A DNA stretch of 16,100 nucleotides. It comes from Podila epigama (Eukaryota > Mortierellomycota > Mortierellomycetes > Mortierellales > Mortierellaceae). The translations under genes were made by a program, and so were the position numbers. The stretch is from assembly GCA_015679605.1 (NCBI GenBank), contig JAAAVE010000265.1, forward strand, positions 6,011-22,110. The letters are read 5' to 3'. Position 1 is the stretch's first letter; each line of letters starts with the position of its first letter. Below, piece after piece: positions 1 to 9,635 of the stretch. The notes under the pieces were generated by a model. The model had not been told where the DNA came from. It worked only from the letters and a program-made list of their open reading frames with translations, and made no database searches.

Positions 1-12
1 AACGCAACGTAC
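1..12 (-). other. 5' end of VPS1 intron 1 (splice donor)
   Basis: On the minus strand the coding exon ends ...ACCAAG and is followed by GTACGT, a strong donor in phase 0. The rest of the intron is outside the window. Confidence 0.8.
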
Positions 13-480
13 CTTGGTCACACCTGGCAGATCAACTAGAGTCAGGTTCAACACGTTCCGCGAAAAGATCTTTAGGTGGATGGGGGTTCGAGAGATGGCC
101 TTGTTTTGGCCAGCGACACGGGCAGTCTCAGCCTCAATCTCTTTGCGGACCTCTTCAAAGTCAAAGAACTGTCGATTAGGCAAGTGCAAGAACTCGGCCC
201 GATCGGGCGACTCGTTCAAGGTACCGTCGGACGAGACGGAGGAAGGTGGTTGAGGAACACCTGTCTGGTGTGTGTTGACCAATTGCAAAACCAATGGGCG
301 GCGGGTGACAACTCCATTGCCTCTTGGCAAAAAGTCTTTCTGGACAATGGTCTCGAGAACAGACGATTTGCCAGAGGATTGCGAGCCCACGACGACAATC
401 TGCGGGAGGTCAATCGAGTCACTGCCAATGGTGTTGAATACATCCTGGAGCTTGTTGACAAGAGGGATCAGGTCGTTCAT
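13..480 (-). CDS. VPS1: VPS1-like dynamin-family GTPase, first coding exon (partial)
   Basis: This is the N-terminal 156 residues of a dynamin-related GTPase of the fungal Vps1 type. The family self-assembles on membranes and drives GTP-dependent scission in vacuolar/endosomal sorting and peroxisome fission. Seen in the sequence: the start [16 protein letters not shown]; the P-loop GSQSSGKSS at about residues 32-40; the switch I threonine in VVTRRP (T59); a family-typical segment [15 protein letters not shown]; and the G3 motif DLPG at 150-153. The ATG at 480-478 is at the position expected for the family, only about 30 residues before the P-loop. The exon is exactly 156 codons and ends after VTK, where the sense strand continues GTACGT, a good 5' splice site. 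The rest of the gene therefore lies beyond the left edge. Human-type dynamin 1 is less likely, because fungi normally carry Vps1 and Dnm1. Dnm1 is the main alternative; the short insert between the P-loop and EFLHLP favours Vps1. Confidence 0.9.
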
Positions 481-903
481 GGCGAGGGCTTATAAAAAGA
501 AAAGCGTATGGGTGTAAATGGGATGCTGGATTGGGTTGGGTTCGGTCAGGTTGGCATTCGGAGTGGCTGTCTTAATTGTTCACTCTATCTCACTGTCTCT
601 CACACAACGCGCGCTCACTTGTTCCTGGGTCAGCATTCAAAAGGAAAAAAAAAGAGTGTAATGATGAATAACATGGGACCTTGACAAGTCTCGGAGTGAC
701 CTGGAACATTGTACATTATCAACGCGAGGCGTAGTACCTGGTATACGGTGAATGTGATGCTGAAAAAAGTGGAGTGAAATGAGGTGAGGCGCAATGCAAT
801 GCGGAACAAAGGAATGGAGTAGAGTGGAGTTGGAGTGAAATGAAGCAAAGCAAAGACAGTCTGACAGAAAAGACAGACTTGAAGGTCAGAATGGAATCAC
901 TAC

Positions 904-966
904 AAAAAAAAAAAAAAGGTTCAGAGGAGAAAAAAAAAAAAGGTTCAGAGGAGTAAAAAAAAAAAA
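904..966. repeat. Tandem A-tract repeat with 24-bp period
   Basis: A run of 14 A followed by GGTTCAGAGGAG (904-929) is repeated as 12 A plus the same 12-mer (930-953). A T and a third run of 12 A (955-966) follow. The repeat lies between XRN1 and VPS1. Confidence 0.95.
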
Positions 967-1049
967 TAATAAATTGTCAACAGTCACACATTCACAGACC
1001 ATTGCTTCTGAATACGAAGACAACATCGTGTTTTTGTGAGACAAAATTA

Positions 1050-1055
1050 TTTATT
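1050..1055 (-). terminator. Polyadenylation signal AATAAA for XRN1
   Basis: The minus strand reads AATAAA about 33 nt downstream of the XRN1 stop codon (1090-1088), embedded in ATTAAATAAATAAT. The position and motif fit a cleavage/polyadenylation hexamer; no experimental evidence is available. Confidence 0.6.
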
Positions 1056-1087
1056 TAATGGCATGGTATGTATGACATTATGACATT

Positions 1088-4000
1088 CTAAGCGCTGGGT
1101 CGTGCTTCACCGCCACGACCACCACGTCCACGCCCACGGCGTCCATTCCTTCCAGAGGGTGCACCTTGTCCTTCCTGTCCACCAGTCTGCGCCTGAGATG
1201 GAGCTGTTGGCTGCTGCTGTTGCTGCTGCTGCTGATTTGAGGAGTTAGGCTCAGGAACTGGACGAGCGTTTTGCGCCGTGTTCGCGTTAACGTGTCCGCC
1301 ACGCCCGCGGTTGGACCCTTGTGGTCGGGGGTGGTGTCCTTGAGCATTGGCAGGTGGTGGTCGAGGATGTCTCTGTGCTCCATGCTGACCGCCCTGTCCA
1401 CTGCCCTGGTTATTGACTGGTGCTCGCAGCTGCTCAAGTAGAGAGGCCGCAGTGGTTCCTGCTTGTGGAAGAACCGGTGCCATCATGGGACGAGGCATTC
1501 CGTAAACACCTCCAGCGGTGGCTGGATGTCCTGGGTGAGGCACCATTGGCGCACCTTGGTTGCCATCTGAAGGAACATTCTTGCGTAAAAGACTCAACAA
1601 ATGAGCAGATGCCTGCTCGTTTTCGGATTCTGGTCTAATAATAGGTCGTTGTGCAATCTGAGGCACGGGGCGGGGACGTGGATGGAATCCCAGGCTCTGG
1701 TTGACACGTTCCTGTTCAGGGTGAGGGCGTGGAACAGGGCCTGAGCTGTGGTTGCCCGAGTTGGAGGGACCCTTCTGTGCACGGTTACCATGAAGACCAT
1801 TCTTTGGCTTCTGATTGTCAGCTGTAGGTGTCACACCAAGAATTTCCCATCCTGGAGGCTTATTATCGGGTGGTGGCCTCTTGGACTGAATGGCAGTCGG
1901 AGTCATCTTGGGACGAACTGGTGCCACACCATTGCCTACGACTGGCGTGCCCGCCACAGGCTTTTGATTGCATTGAGGGTTCGAGAGGTTCAAAATCGAT
2001 CGTGGACTAACTGTCATACCCCGGTGCATCGAACAACGTCCGCCCAGATCCATACCGCTCATGAACCGGTCATCAAAAACAACCTCAATGTCCCATCGGT
2101 CAATACCAACCACAGTACCCTTGGCCGCAATAGGCACCGTTCCAGAGTCCTGAACAAATACAATACGGTCTCCAAGCGCAAACTTTTGATCCGGCAAGAA
2201 CGTTGCCGCATGGCTGGGCTTGAGCATTGTGTGGCGGCCAAGGTTCTTCACAATCACATGCTTCATATCCGAACGAGTCTCAATAAAAGCATCCGCCTTC
2301 TTTTCCAACTCAGCAATTGCTTCCTAGAGGGTGTGCAGGGGGAGCGGGGTAAGAGAGATATCTTTGGTTATGACTAGCGCTTACTTGTGCTTGGTGGTCA
2401 AGTATCAGTCAGTCAGTCAGTCAGTAAGTCAGACAGTTACCTTGTCTAATTGCTCAGCTTCAATATCGACGCGCTCAAAGTCACGCACTCGAGATTTTTT
2501 CAACCAATCTTCAATTCTCTTGATCATCTCTGTGCTGTTTCCGCCGGGGTAAATGTCTTCAGCAATGTAAAAGTCCTCACGAGACCTGCGCTCAAGACCC
2601 GCAATGAACTCTGGGAAGAGCCGTTTGTACTCTTGAAGCAACTCAACAGCCTTCTGACTAAACTCCCAGCCGCTGTCAGTCTTGCGAGTGTAACCGATCA
2701 CCTTTTGCTGCTTGCCCTCAAACTTGAGGTTGAGGCCAAGGTTCACGCGGCGGTCTGTCGCGCGATAGACTACATGCAAGGAGGAGGTCAGCTTGCTGAG
2801 AATAAGTGACGAGATGCCCACCTGTTTGTTGACCACAAATGAGGGCATGAACACAAGTCTGGCGGCAGTGGCCTTGACAACGTCATGGCCGAAAGTAGGT
2901 TCGCCTTGCTGACCATTTGGAATCTAGTTCGCCAATAAAGATAGGAAGATCCTATTAAGAAAAGCCACTCTTACTCCCCTCTCTCTCATTCTACACGATT
3001 GCAATGACAACATTCAGGACAAGATACATACCAAAACACGGAGAGCTAGAGCATTGTCAGAGTGAGCGATGACCTGTGCTGGGCAGCCATAGTGGCCGTG
3101 GCCCAAAAAGAACACCTGGGATTCCAATGGAAAGTCTTCGTGGAGTGGGCGAGGAGGCTCTTCTTTTGTCCTAGTGTCAGGGTGCTTGACATTACTCACA
3201 AGAGTCTGTACTGCAAAATCTTGTTCTTCTCCAGGTTTACAAAAGTCCTTGACCAGCGCGCCATTGATTTCGCGGCGAAGACCCTTCAACAAGAGGACCT
3301 GGGCCGTGAATTGGACATCGCCAATGACCACGCCAAAACGCTTAGAGTACAGGGACTCAATCTTGTCAGCACGTTTCCTCCATGTGTCAAAGGTCCTTTT
3401 GTGAGGTGTCTTGACGACGACCTTATTGTGGCCCTGGGTGTGAACCTCATACTTGAAGAGCTCGTCCGAGATGGAGGCAATGATTCCCTCCTTTAAGAAG
3501 GGCCACCCAACGTAAACGCGTTTTCCAACCTTGGTCAGTGCCAATTTCTCTGGATGTACATTTTCCAAGTTGTTTGGGATGTTCACAACCATGGTCTCGC
3601 CCCGAGATGCAGCTTGGAAAACCATCACGCCATGGTACCCAAGACTACCCGTGTGTGGGAGCGTGTCCATCGAAGGGAATCCAAAAAGCAAATCCGCACC
3701 TTTCAGCGCACCATCACAAAGACCCTTTCGCAGTGACGCAACGCCCTCAATGACCGGCAGATGAAAGACTGACTTTTTGCACTTGCATTCTTGAATGTCT
3801 GGGAAAAAGTCTGGTAGTGGCGAGGGATATGTTACCTCCATAAGGTCATTATCACGGGTGAACACCACACTCTCGCCAGTGCTATTTCGAGCAACCTCCT
3901 CGACAGTCAGCAAATGTTCCTTGGCTATATATATCATTTGGCAATGATTGCATGTTAATATCTTGTTGTCTTTTCATTCCGAGCCTAACAAGTATATAAT

Positions 4001-7000
4001 CGTGAGAAAGAACAAAGAACAAAGAACAAATATGAAAACGAGAGAGAGAGAGAGAAAGAAAGAGAGAGAACAAACGAGGAGATGACAGAGCAAAAAGTGA
4101 TGACTTACTCTTCATTGCTTCCAAAAGACGGTCTTGGTCGATAAAGGGAATCTTGACGATGGCTTCCCAATCTTGCTTCTTTCCGTTCATATCCAATTCA
4201 AAGTCCCGTGGGTAGAAATCTGCAATTGGAGATGAATCCATGGTGATCAGGTCCTATATGTACATGATGTCGGATGTTAGTGTAAAGAGCGCCATGACCA
4301 TATGGATCACACAAATTTCGTAAATATTGAGAGTCGACATACCCAGTATGCACGAGGAATATGTGCTTTACTGGCTTCAGGAAGAACGCCCATGAGCTGT
4401 TCATAGGGCTTGAAGGGTGTGCCGAGCTCAAAGGGCAACTTGAATTCATCCAAGCGAACAAGGTCTAGAATAACAAAAAGTGTTCGTAAGCTCTCCTGGA
4501 AAATGAAAATATGCATTCGTGGCAAAAATATACAAATAAATAAAACTTGTTCAATGCGGGTTGAATCACATACCAGAGATCTTGGGGGCGTAATGGTATG
4601 GGTAAAACCAACTCCAAGAGGAGACACCTCGGTAATAGTAGAAAAGGACCCACTGGAGACCCTCTACGTATTTGAACACCATCTGACGAATATCATGGTC
4701 CTCAACTAATTCTGGCTTTTCCTAAAAGTGAATGGAAGAGTGTAAAACATAAATCGTTCGTAGCATGGATCAGTACGGGCAATGAAGCTACGCGACAAAA
4801 CAGAGAAATGAAATGAGATGACAAGAGACAGAAGATGCTGGGTTACCCGATAGTAGTCCCGTTTCCATTGTGCCAAACAACTTTCATACAGGTCCTTGGC
4901 ATTCTCAGCCCGAACCTTCTCGTTCTCAATCACGTTCTCGACCACCTGTGCCTGGTCGTACTTGCGCAAGACACGGGCGCGGGCCTCCTGAGCTTCAATA
5001 TCTTCTTCATCCTCGTCTTCGTCAAAATTGATGTAAAGATTCAGGGTACCATCCTCAGCCTTTTCTGTACCATGCTGCACACCAATGGCGGCAGTGATTT
5101 TCTTGACAAAATTCCTCTCACTGCTATTGAGCGAAGGAGGAAAGTGGAAAATCTCTCCACGTTCCAGAACAAAGTTCTTGATCTGGTCATAAAGGTTCTT
5201 TTGCGCCCTGGTCATTACTGCGAAATGTATGAGCACAGAATCCAATATTTAACAAAGTATTAGTCCAAGTTCATTCAAAAGATGAATAAAGGCGGGTTTG
5301 GCAGCTGCAAAAAGGTACACCACGTAGCCAAGTCGAAAACGAAAACTCATCCACCAGAGAGCATGCGAGATAGTGGGACAAGACTTACCTATTTCTGATA
5401 CATGTTCAACAGGCTTGCCCATGCGCATTCCTTGTCTGTGTTTGCCCTTGCGATCGCGTCCCGAGGATGAAACAATCAGGAGCTCAGCCATCTTTCCACC
5501 AATGTACTTGAGATCGTCCACCTCTGCCTCGAAAGCTTCGTGTTCGACAACTTCAGCCAGCTCATGGAACATGGCTTCAACTCTCTTGGCATTGAGCACA
5601 CCAGAGTCCTGGAAATAGCCGCCTAGAGTAGGGAGTAGTTTCTTGTAAATCTTGAACAATAGACTCAGAGCACCTTCCGCAATATGCAAGTTGGGCAAGT
5701 GAGGCAGGAAATCGTTTCCAACAAAGAGACACATCAGCACAAAGTCGTCGATGATGCGTTCCAGGTCGTAGGCGAATGGAAGTGTCGCTGTCAGAGTATT
5801 AAACTCCAAATTGAGATACTCTCTCAGGAGCGAGAGATGCATTAAGAAAAAGTTTTGGGTATCAATACCACTATTGGGAAAGAGATGCAATATGGACATG
5901 TCAGACTAACTGCATTATTGTAAGTGGTGTCACGACAGCTGTGTTGTACTTTTGTTTCTTACCTTTTCTTCTTATTGCTCCTGCCAAAAGTCACTTCTTC
6001 ACGCAAAAGGGCAAAGTGAGGTTCATGGCTCAAGAGGCCCAGCATGATCAGATCGGCATCCAGGCCGTAGAGACAGTGTCTAGTGTTGGGGTTATAGTCT
6101 TTTTGTGCTTTCGAGAGTCGGATATACTCCATAATTTTGTGCTCGCCCTCTCCCGGAACTTCGTGTCCGGAAAGGACCACTTGAATATTGCGCCAATTCG
6201 AATCTTCTGTCACCTTTTTGGAAATGAAGTATTCGAGTTGAGCTGACAAACGCTTCATGAATGGTGTACCTAGCCAAAGTTTTTTTGTTGCGCGCAAAAA
6301 AAAGAGAACAAAGAATTCACATTAGAAAATGTGGATTGAAAATATGTTGCTCTTGACTAACTTGTTGATTGTCTGGGTTCTTAAATACCTGGCGTGATAC
6401 AGTTACGGTCGAACTGCTCTTCTTTGGGAAGTTCTTCACCATTGGCAATAGCCTTTCGCCTGGCATCAGCAGCATCCTTTGCGGTACGGAATCGCCGAGA
6501 TCGCTGTTGGTTCATTTTAGCGCGAGGAGCGACACCTGACGAGCGAAGAGTGGGGGTTTTTTTTGTTGGTTACGATATGTGTCTAATCCGACTGCACTCC
6601 TACACGCGAAACAATAGCCTGCAATCTGCAATCACTGGTATATCAAAAAGAAAGAACAGAAATGATAATCATACCATCCATGGCCATAAAAAAGACCTTT
6701 TGAGGCCTGATCTTCAAGAACAAATGGTCGATATAGTTGAAAATAGCAAGAAAGATCTTGTCCTCCGACAACCGAAAGTGCGCGTCAGTGTCGTTCGGTA
6801 GTGAGCAGTTATGGATAATGCCGTTCATATCCAAGTAAAGATTGTCTGATAGTGTATTGAGTGCCATATTGTAGAGTCAAGAATGGAAATAGCGTCAGTC
6901 ATCATAAAGAGAAAAGAGACAAGCCAAAGCTCCACAGTATCAGACTGTTACAGTATCACTGATACGATACGCACAGCTGGCTGGAGGCTGGAGTATGCAA

Positions 7001-7309
7001 GCATCATTTGTTCATTACCAAACTCTGGGATAGCATTCTCTGTGATCAGTTGTGAGCAGAGAGGGTATCTCTCACTAGAAGAAAAGGTTACTGATGAGCA
7101 AACGATCTGAAGTAGAGAATGAACACAAGTGTGTCCCGCATCTTTGTATATAGCCCATTCAACATCTTTGATTGATGGGGCATGGTAAAATGGTAAATGG
7201 CAAAGACACACGCACGCACACGCGTGTGTTTTTTTTCCCCCGCAGTTTTAGGGTATGGTTCAGCTGCTATAAATTACCCCATCCAACGAAAGAACTTTGG
7301 TACTCCCAT
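1088..7309 (-). CDS. XRN1: 5'-3' exoribonuclease 1 (Xrn1), complete, 13 exons
   Basis: This is the cytoplasmic processive 5'-3' exonuclease that degrades decapped 5'-monophosphate mRNA. Exons: 7309-7278, 7074-7019, 6845-6675, 6535-6389, 6269-5963, 5870-5389, 5217-4847, 4721-4574, 4464-4343, 4253-4109, 3924-3032, 2923-2441, 2323-1088. All 12 introns are GT-AG and phases match, giving 1530 residues (yeast Xrn1 has about 1528). Joined numbering places the acidic metal ligands where the family has them: D35 (YLDMN), D86 (AMDG), E176/E178 (PGEGE), D206/D208 (GLDAD), D291 (GNDF). The 5'-phosphate pocket also matches (K93, Q97, R100, R101, H41), with W546 in EGLQW as the likely stacking Trp. CR2 follows (to about 660), then a PAZ/Tudor-like part, a KOW-like segment (about 922-958), a winged-helix region (959-1119) and an SH3-like domain (about 1166-1233). 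The disordered tail has 8 Gln (1483-1490) and a final RGG-rich stretch. Rat1 is excluded by the C-terminal domains. The start MGVPKFFRW is the invariant family N-terminus. Confidence 0.97.
2324..2440 (-). other. XRN1 intron 12 with TCAG microsatellite
   Basis: This 117-nt intron runs from donor GTAACT to acceptor CTCTAG, in phase 0. On the plus strand 2405-2432 reads as five perfect TCAG units followed by TAAG and TCAG. On the sense strand these become repeated CTGA(C) words. Confidence 0.9.
2405..2432. repeat. (TCAG)n tetranucleotide repeat
   Basis: Five perfect TCAG units at 2405-2424 are followed by one TAAG and one TCAG. They lie inside XRN1 intron 12. Confidence 0.95.
3925..4108 (-). 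other. XRN1 intron 10 with (CT)n tract
   Basis: This 184-nt intron runs from GTAAGT to TATATAG, in phase 1, joining MK-A to CC-AAG (Thr). It contains a purine tract on the plus strand at about 4040-4070 (GA repeats interrupted by AAA), that is, a CT-rich tract on the sense strand. Confidence 0.9.
4040..4070. repeat. (GA)n microsatellite
   Basis: Near-perfect GA dinucleotide repeats interrupted by AAAG units, within XRN1 intron 10. Confidence 0.9.
7075..7277 (-). other. XRN1 intron 1 with alternating purine-pyrimidine tract
   Basis: This 203-nt intron separates the 32-nt first exon ([10 protein letters not shown] plus GG) from exon 2, which starts T-GAG-AGA. Donor GTAATT; acceptor a pyrimidine tract followed by TTCTAG. 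Positions 7206-7229 are 24 nt of strict purine-pyrimidine alternation, including the 12-bp perfect palindrome CACACGCGTGTG at 7217-7228. Confidence 0.85.
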
Positions 7310-7831
7310 GTCGTGCTCGTGATGGTAATGATGTTAACTGTGGTAAGAGGAGTGATTGAAAGGCTGGTCTAGAGTGGTTGATTAGGAGTGAGGGTGATGG
7401 GGGGGGTAAAAAAGAAAAAGTAGGGGGACAAAGAGCTGACAATGTGTGGGACGGATGAAAATGGAGAAAGAGAGACGCAGCAAAAGCTAAAAAGCGGGAG
7501 ACATGACAAGGTGCACTGCGCCAGGTGGAAAGAGACAAAAAAGCAGTCCAATCCTGAAAAACTTATTGTAGGGTGTATTGCATTGGTGTGTTGGCTGGAT
7601 GCAGTGGGAGAGACTTGTTTAACAAAAAAAAAAGGGCAATTGAGGAGATACCATTGTCACCTTTTTTTTTTTTACATTTTGGATGGGAGTGGAGGTTTGT
7701 TTCTTTTCTATTTTCTTGTTTTTTTCTTTTCTTTAAAGGTAGGCCAACAGCACTCTTTGGCAACAATTTCATCACGAACAGCAGGGTTTGCCTGAACGGG
7801 ACCAAAATAAAAAAAAAGAGAATACGCGCCT
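7310..7831. other. Intergenic region: XRN1 promoter and ATP4 3' flank
   Basis: I see no gene in this 522-bp gap. The part next to XRN1 is strongly strand-asymmetric: 7380-7500 is purine-rich on the plus strand (including a G8 run near 7400), so it is pyrimidine-rich on the XRN1 sense strand, as in many fungal promoters. The part next to ATP4 (about 7620-7830) contains several T and A runs. No canonical AATAAA was found for ATP4 on the minus strand. The open frames here are built from homopolymer runs and look non-coding. Confidence 0.65.
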
Positions 7832-9418
7832 TTAGGCCTTGGAGCCAGCAATCTTCTCGACCTGGCTGATAGACTCCTCCAAGATCTGGGACTGGAGCTT
7901 GGGATCCAAGAGATCAGCCTTGATCTTCTCAATCATGTAGGCAGCAAGCTTAGACTGTTCACGCTCACGGACAGAGGCCTCATAGCGAACCCACGAGTCA
8001 AGGACGGCCTTGACCTCAGCCGAGAGAGCTGTCTTCTGCTTGAGCTCAAAAGCCTCGGCCTCGAGCTCGGCAGTCTCCTTGGAGAGGGCATAGAGAGCCT
8101 TGGTGACGCTGACAACGTCCTTCATCTGGCCAACCTGCTCAATGCGGTCCTCGACAGCAGCCTTGTGGTCAATGCGAGCCTTCTCGAGGATGGAGCGGAT
8201 CTTGTTGATGTGACCGTCAGCCCACTCGTTGAATGGCTGGCGAGCATTCTTGACGATACCGCCAAAGGTGGCAGCAAACGCGAACAACACCAAGGACTCT
8301 TCGTTAAAGATGTAGATCTCCTGGGAGACAAAGTAGGCGGCGGCACCTGCAAGGGCAGTAACAACACCGGTCTTGCTCACCAAAGAGTTGCCGGGGAGGG
8401 CATCAATGATGCTCTGGGCCTTGCTGTCGGGCGAGACCTGCTTCTCTGAGAGGATTTATGTAATAGTGACAGATATCATGTCCATTGAAAAAAGGTCAGC
8501 TTCAACTATATTGACACTGTTCTTTGCTTTGTCCAAATCTGCAGTCGTTTGTTTGTTTTCTCAAATATTTGCTTGAGTGCCAAAGACAACTGCCGACTCT
8601 CTTCCTTTCTCATGCCCAAAATCATAAAAAAAATCGATAAGCCATTCTTGTACACTGTGCAGGACAAGTTCTAACCTTCAGCAGAGGTAGCCATGTGGCG
8701 GATGCTAATAGTGAGATGTAGGATTGGGTGCAAAGGTAAAAGAGATTGTTGTTAAGATATCGCAGTGACAAGTTGGGGTCGGTCGCTTCGCTACAATGAC
8801 TTGCACAAACATTGACATACGCAGAAGATGCGGTAGAGCGCTGGGCAGCAAGCATGGGACGCATGGCGGCGGCTAGTTGGTTTTGAACATGGAGAATGAA
8901 TGAATGAATGTAGGTATATTAGCAATGCGATAGCTTTAGCTACAATTAGTTGTATTGGGTTAGCGTTTAGCCATCTATGATCCAGACAGACACCAATGTA
9001 TCAAACAGGTAGATCTCTCTCTCTAGCTTGTTGGGGGGTTGAGCTGAGACGCGTCGATTGTGCAGATGGTGTAGGTTGTTATTCTGTCAAGTGTATAGAA
9101 TGTTTTGAAGTAAAGACTTTTTGGCATGTAGTCAGAGGAGGAAGATGGGATGAGGGAAGATGGGATAATGGATCCTGTCCAGATCTTGATGTGTTGCAAG
9201 TTGCTGCAATACATGCTGTTACATGCTGATAACAAAGGTCAAGTGTAGACATTTGCTGGTTTCCGTAAACTTCCAGGGCGGATTGAGGAATGAAGAGATC
9301 CAGATGGATTCTTTGGAGGTTCTCTTTTATCACTTCATATGAGTGTGTTGGGGGTGAGGAGAAGTGTTTTAGAGAAGGCATTACCCGAGGGCGCCTTGGT
9401 CAAGAGACGGAGAGACAT
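7832..9418 (-). CDS. ATP4: Mitochondrial F1Fo ATP synthase subunit 4 (subunit b), 4 exons
   Basis: This is the peripheral-stalk b subunit, which anchors F1 to the membrane part of ATP synthase in the inner mitochondrial membrane. Exons: 9418-9385, 8872-8821, 8704-8676, 8445-7832. Phases fit at each junction, giving 242 residues against 244 in yeast Atp4. The N-terminus (MSLRLLTKAPS, then AAAMRPMLAAQR) is Arg/Lys/Ser/Ala-rich without acids, as expected for a matrix presequence. It is followed by KQVSPDSKAQSIIDALPGN, matching the start of the mature family. Two hydrophobic segments (about 66-85 and 89-104) form the membrane hairpin. The long helix carries the family block FELKQK...AVLDSWVRYEAS. 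The first exon is an inference: the 512-nt intron, phase fit and total length support it. A shorter product of 228 residues could start at the ATG at 8864-8862, which sits in an excellent context (GCCGCCGCC before it). The identity of the main exon is secure. Confidence 0.92.
8873..9384 (-). other. ATP4 intron 1 (512 nt, longest in the window)
   Basis: The donor is G|GTAATG after the 34-nt leader exon and the acceptor is CCAACTAG before CC-GCC-GCC-ATG. The region contains GAATGAATGAATGAATG at 8894-8910 and a short CT repeat near 9011. A 100-codon open frame at 9079-9381 (minus) has no recognisable protein features. No snoRNA boxes were seen. Confidence 0.7.
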
Positions 9419-9635
9419 GGCTGCTGCGAGAGTGTAATGGATGGGTGAGAGAGGAGATAATGAAGGATGATGAATTGATGGAAAAATGAAAAACCACCGC
9501 TGGTTTCCAACGCACGGGGTTGGTTGTGGCTGTTCAGCTGGAGATACTCTGTCTACCTGAGTGAGCTAAGCCACCATCATATGCAGTAGTCGTCAAGATA
9601 TGCAGAATCTCTGGCTTTATGATTTTTGTAGTAGT
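9419..9635. other. Intergenic region: ATP4 promoter and PRO3 3' flank
   Basis: This 217-bp gap separates two minus-strand genes. A CATAAA element on the minus strand (9622-9617), 14-19 nt past the PRO3 stop, may be a weak polyadenylation signal. The ATP4 start has a good context (GCAGCC before ATG). Confidence 0.5.

Larger units (their letters stand above)
481..1087. other. Intergenic region: VPS1 promoter and XRN1 3' flank
   Basis: This 607-bp gap has no gene I can support. The right end (about 1030-1087) is the XRN1 3' UTR with a polyadenylation signal. The left part is the VPS1 upstream region. It holds imperfect G/A-rich repeats (about 740-885, with recurring GGAGTGAAATGA and GGAGT words) and a tandem A-tract repeat at 904-966. 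Short open frames here lack codon structure or family features. Confidence 0.7.

Noticed and set aside
1748-2377. 209-codon plus-strand open frame opposite the last XRN1 exon
   Set aside because: It runs antisense to the well-supported SH3-like domain and tail of Xrn1 and has no recognisable family features.
3924-3937. Start of the long XRN1 exon 11 frame at an upstream ATG (3937), as if it were a separate gene
   Set aside because: The ATG lies in the intron just before the TATATAG acceptor. The phase from exon 10 (A plus CC) restores the Xrn1 sequence across the junction.
7442-7869. Overlapping 98-117 codon plus-strand open frames downstream of ATP4
   Set aside because: They are made of homopolymer T and A runs in an intergenic region and ATP4 3' flank, without protein-like composition.
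9079-9381. 100-codon minus-strand open frame between ATP4 exons
   Set aside because: It sits entirely within the inferred first intron of ATP4, starts just past the donor site, and has no domain or codon pattern.
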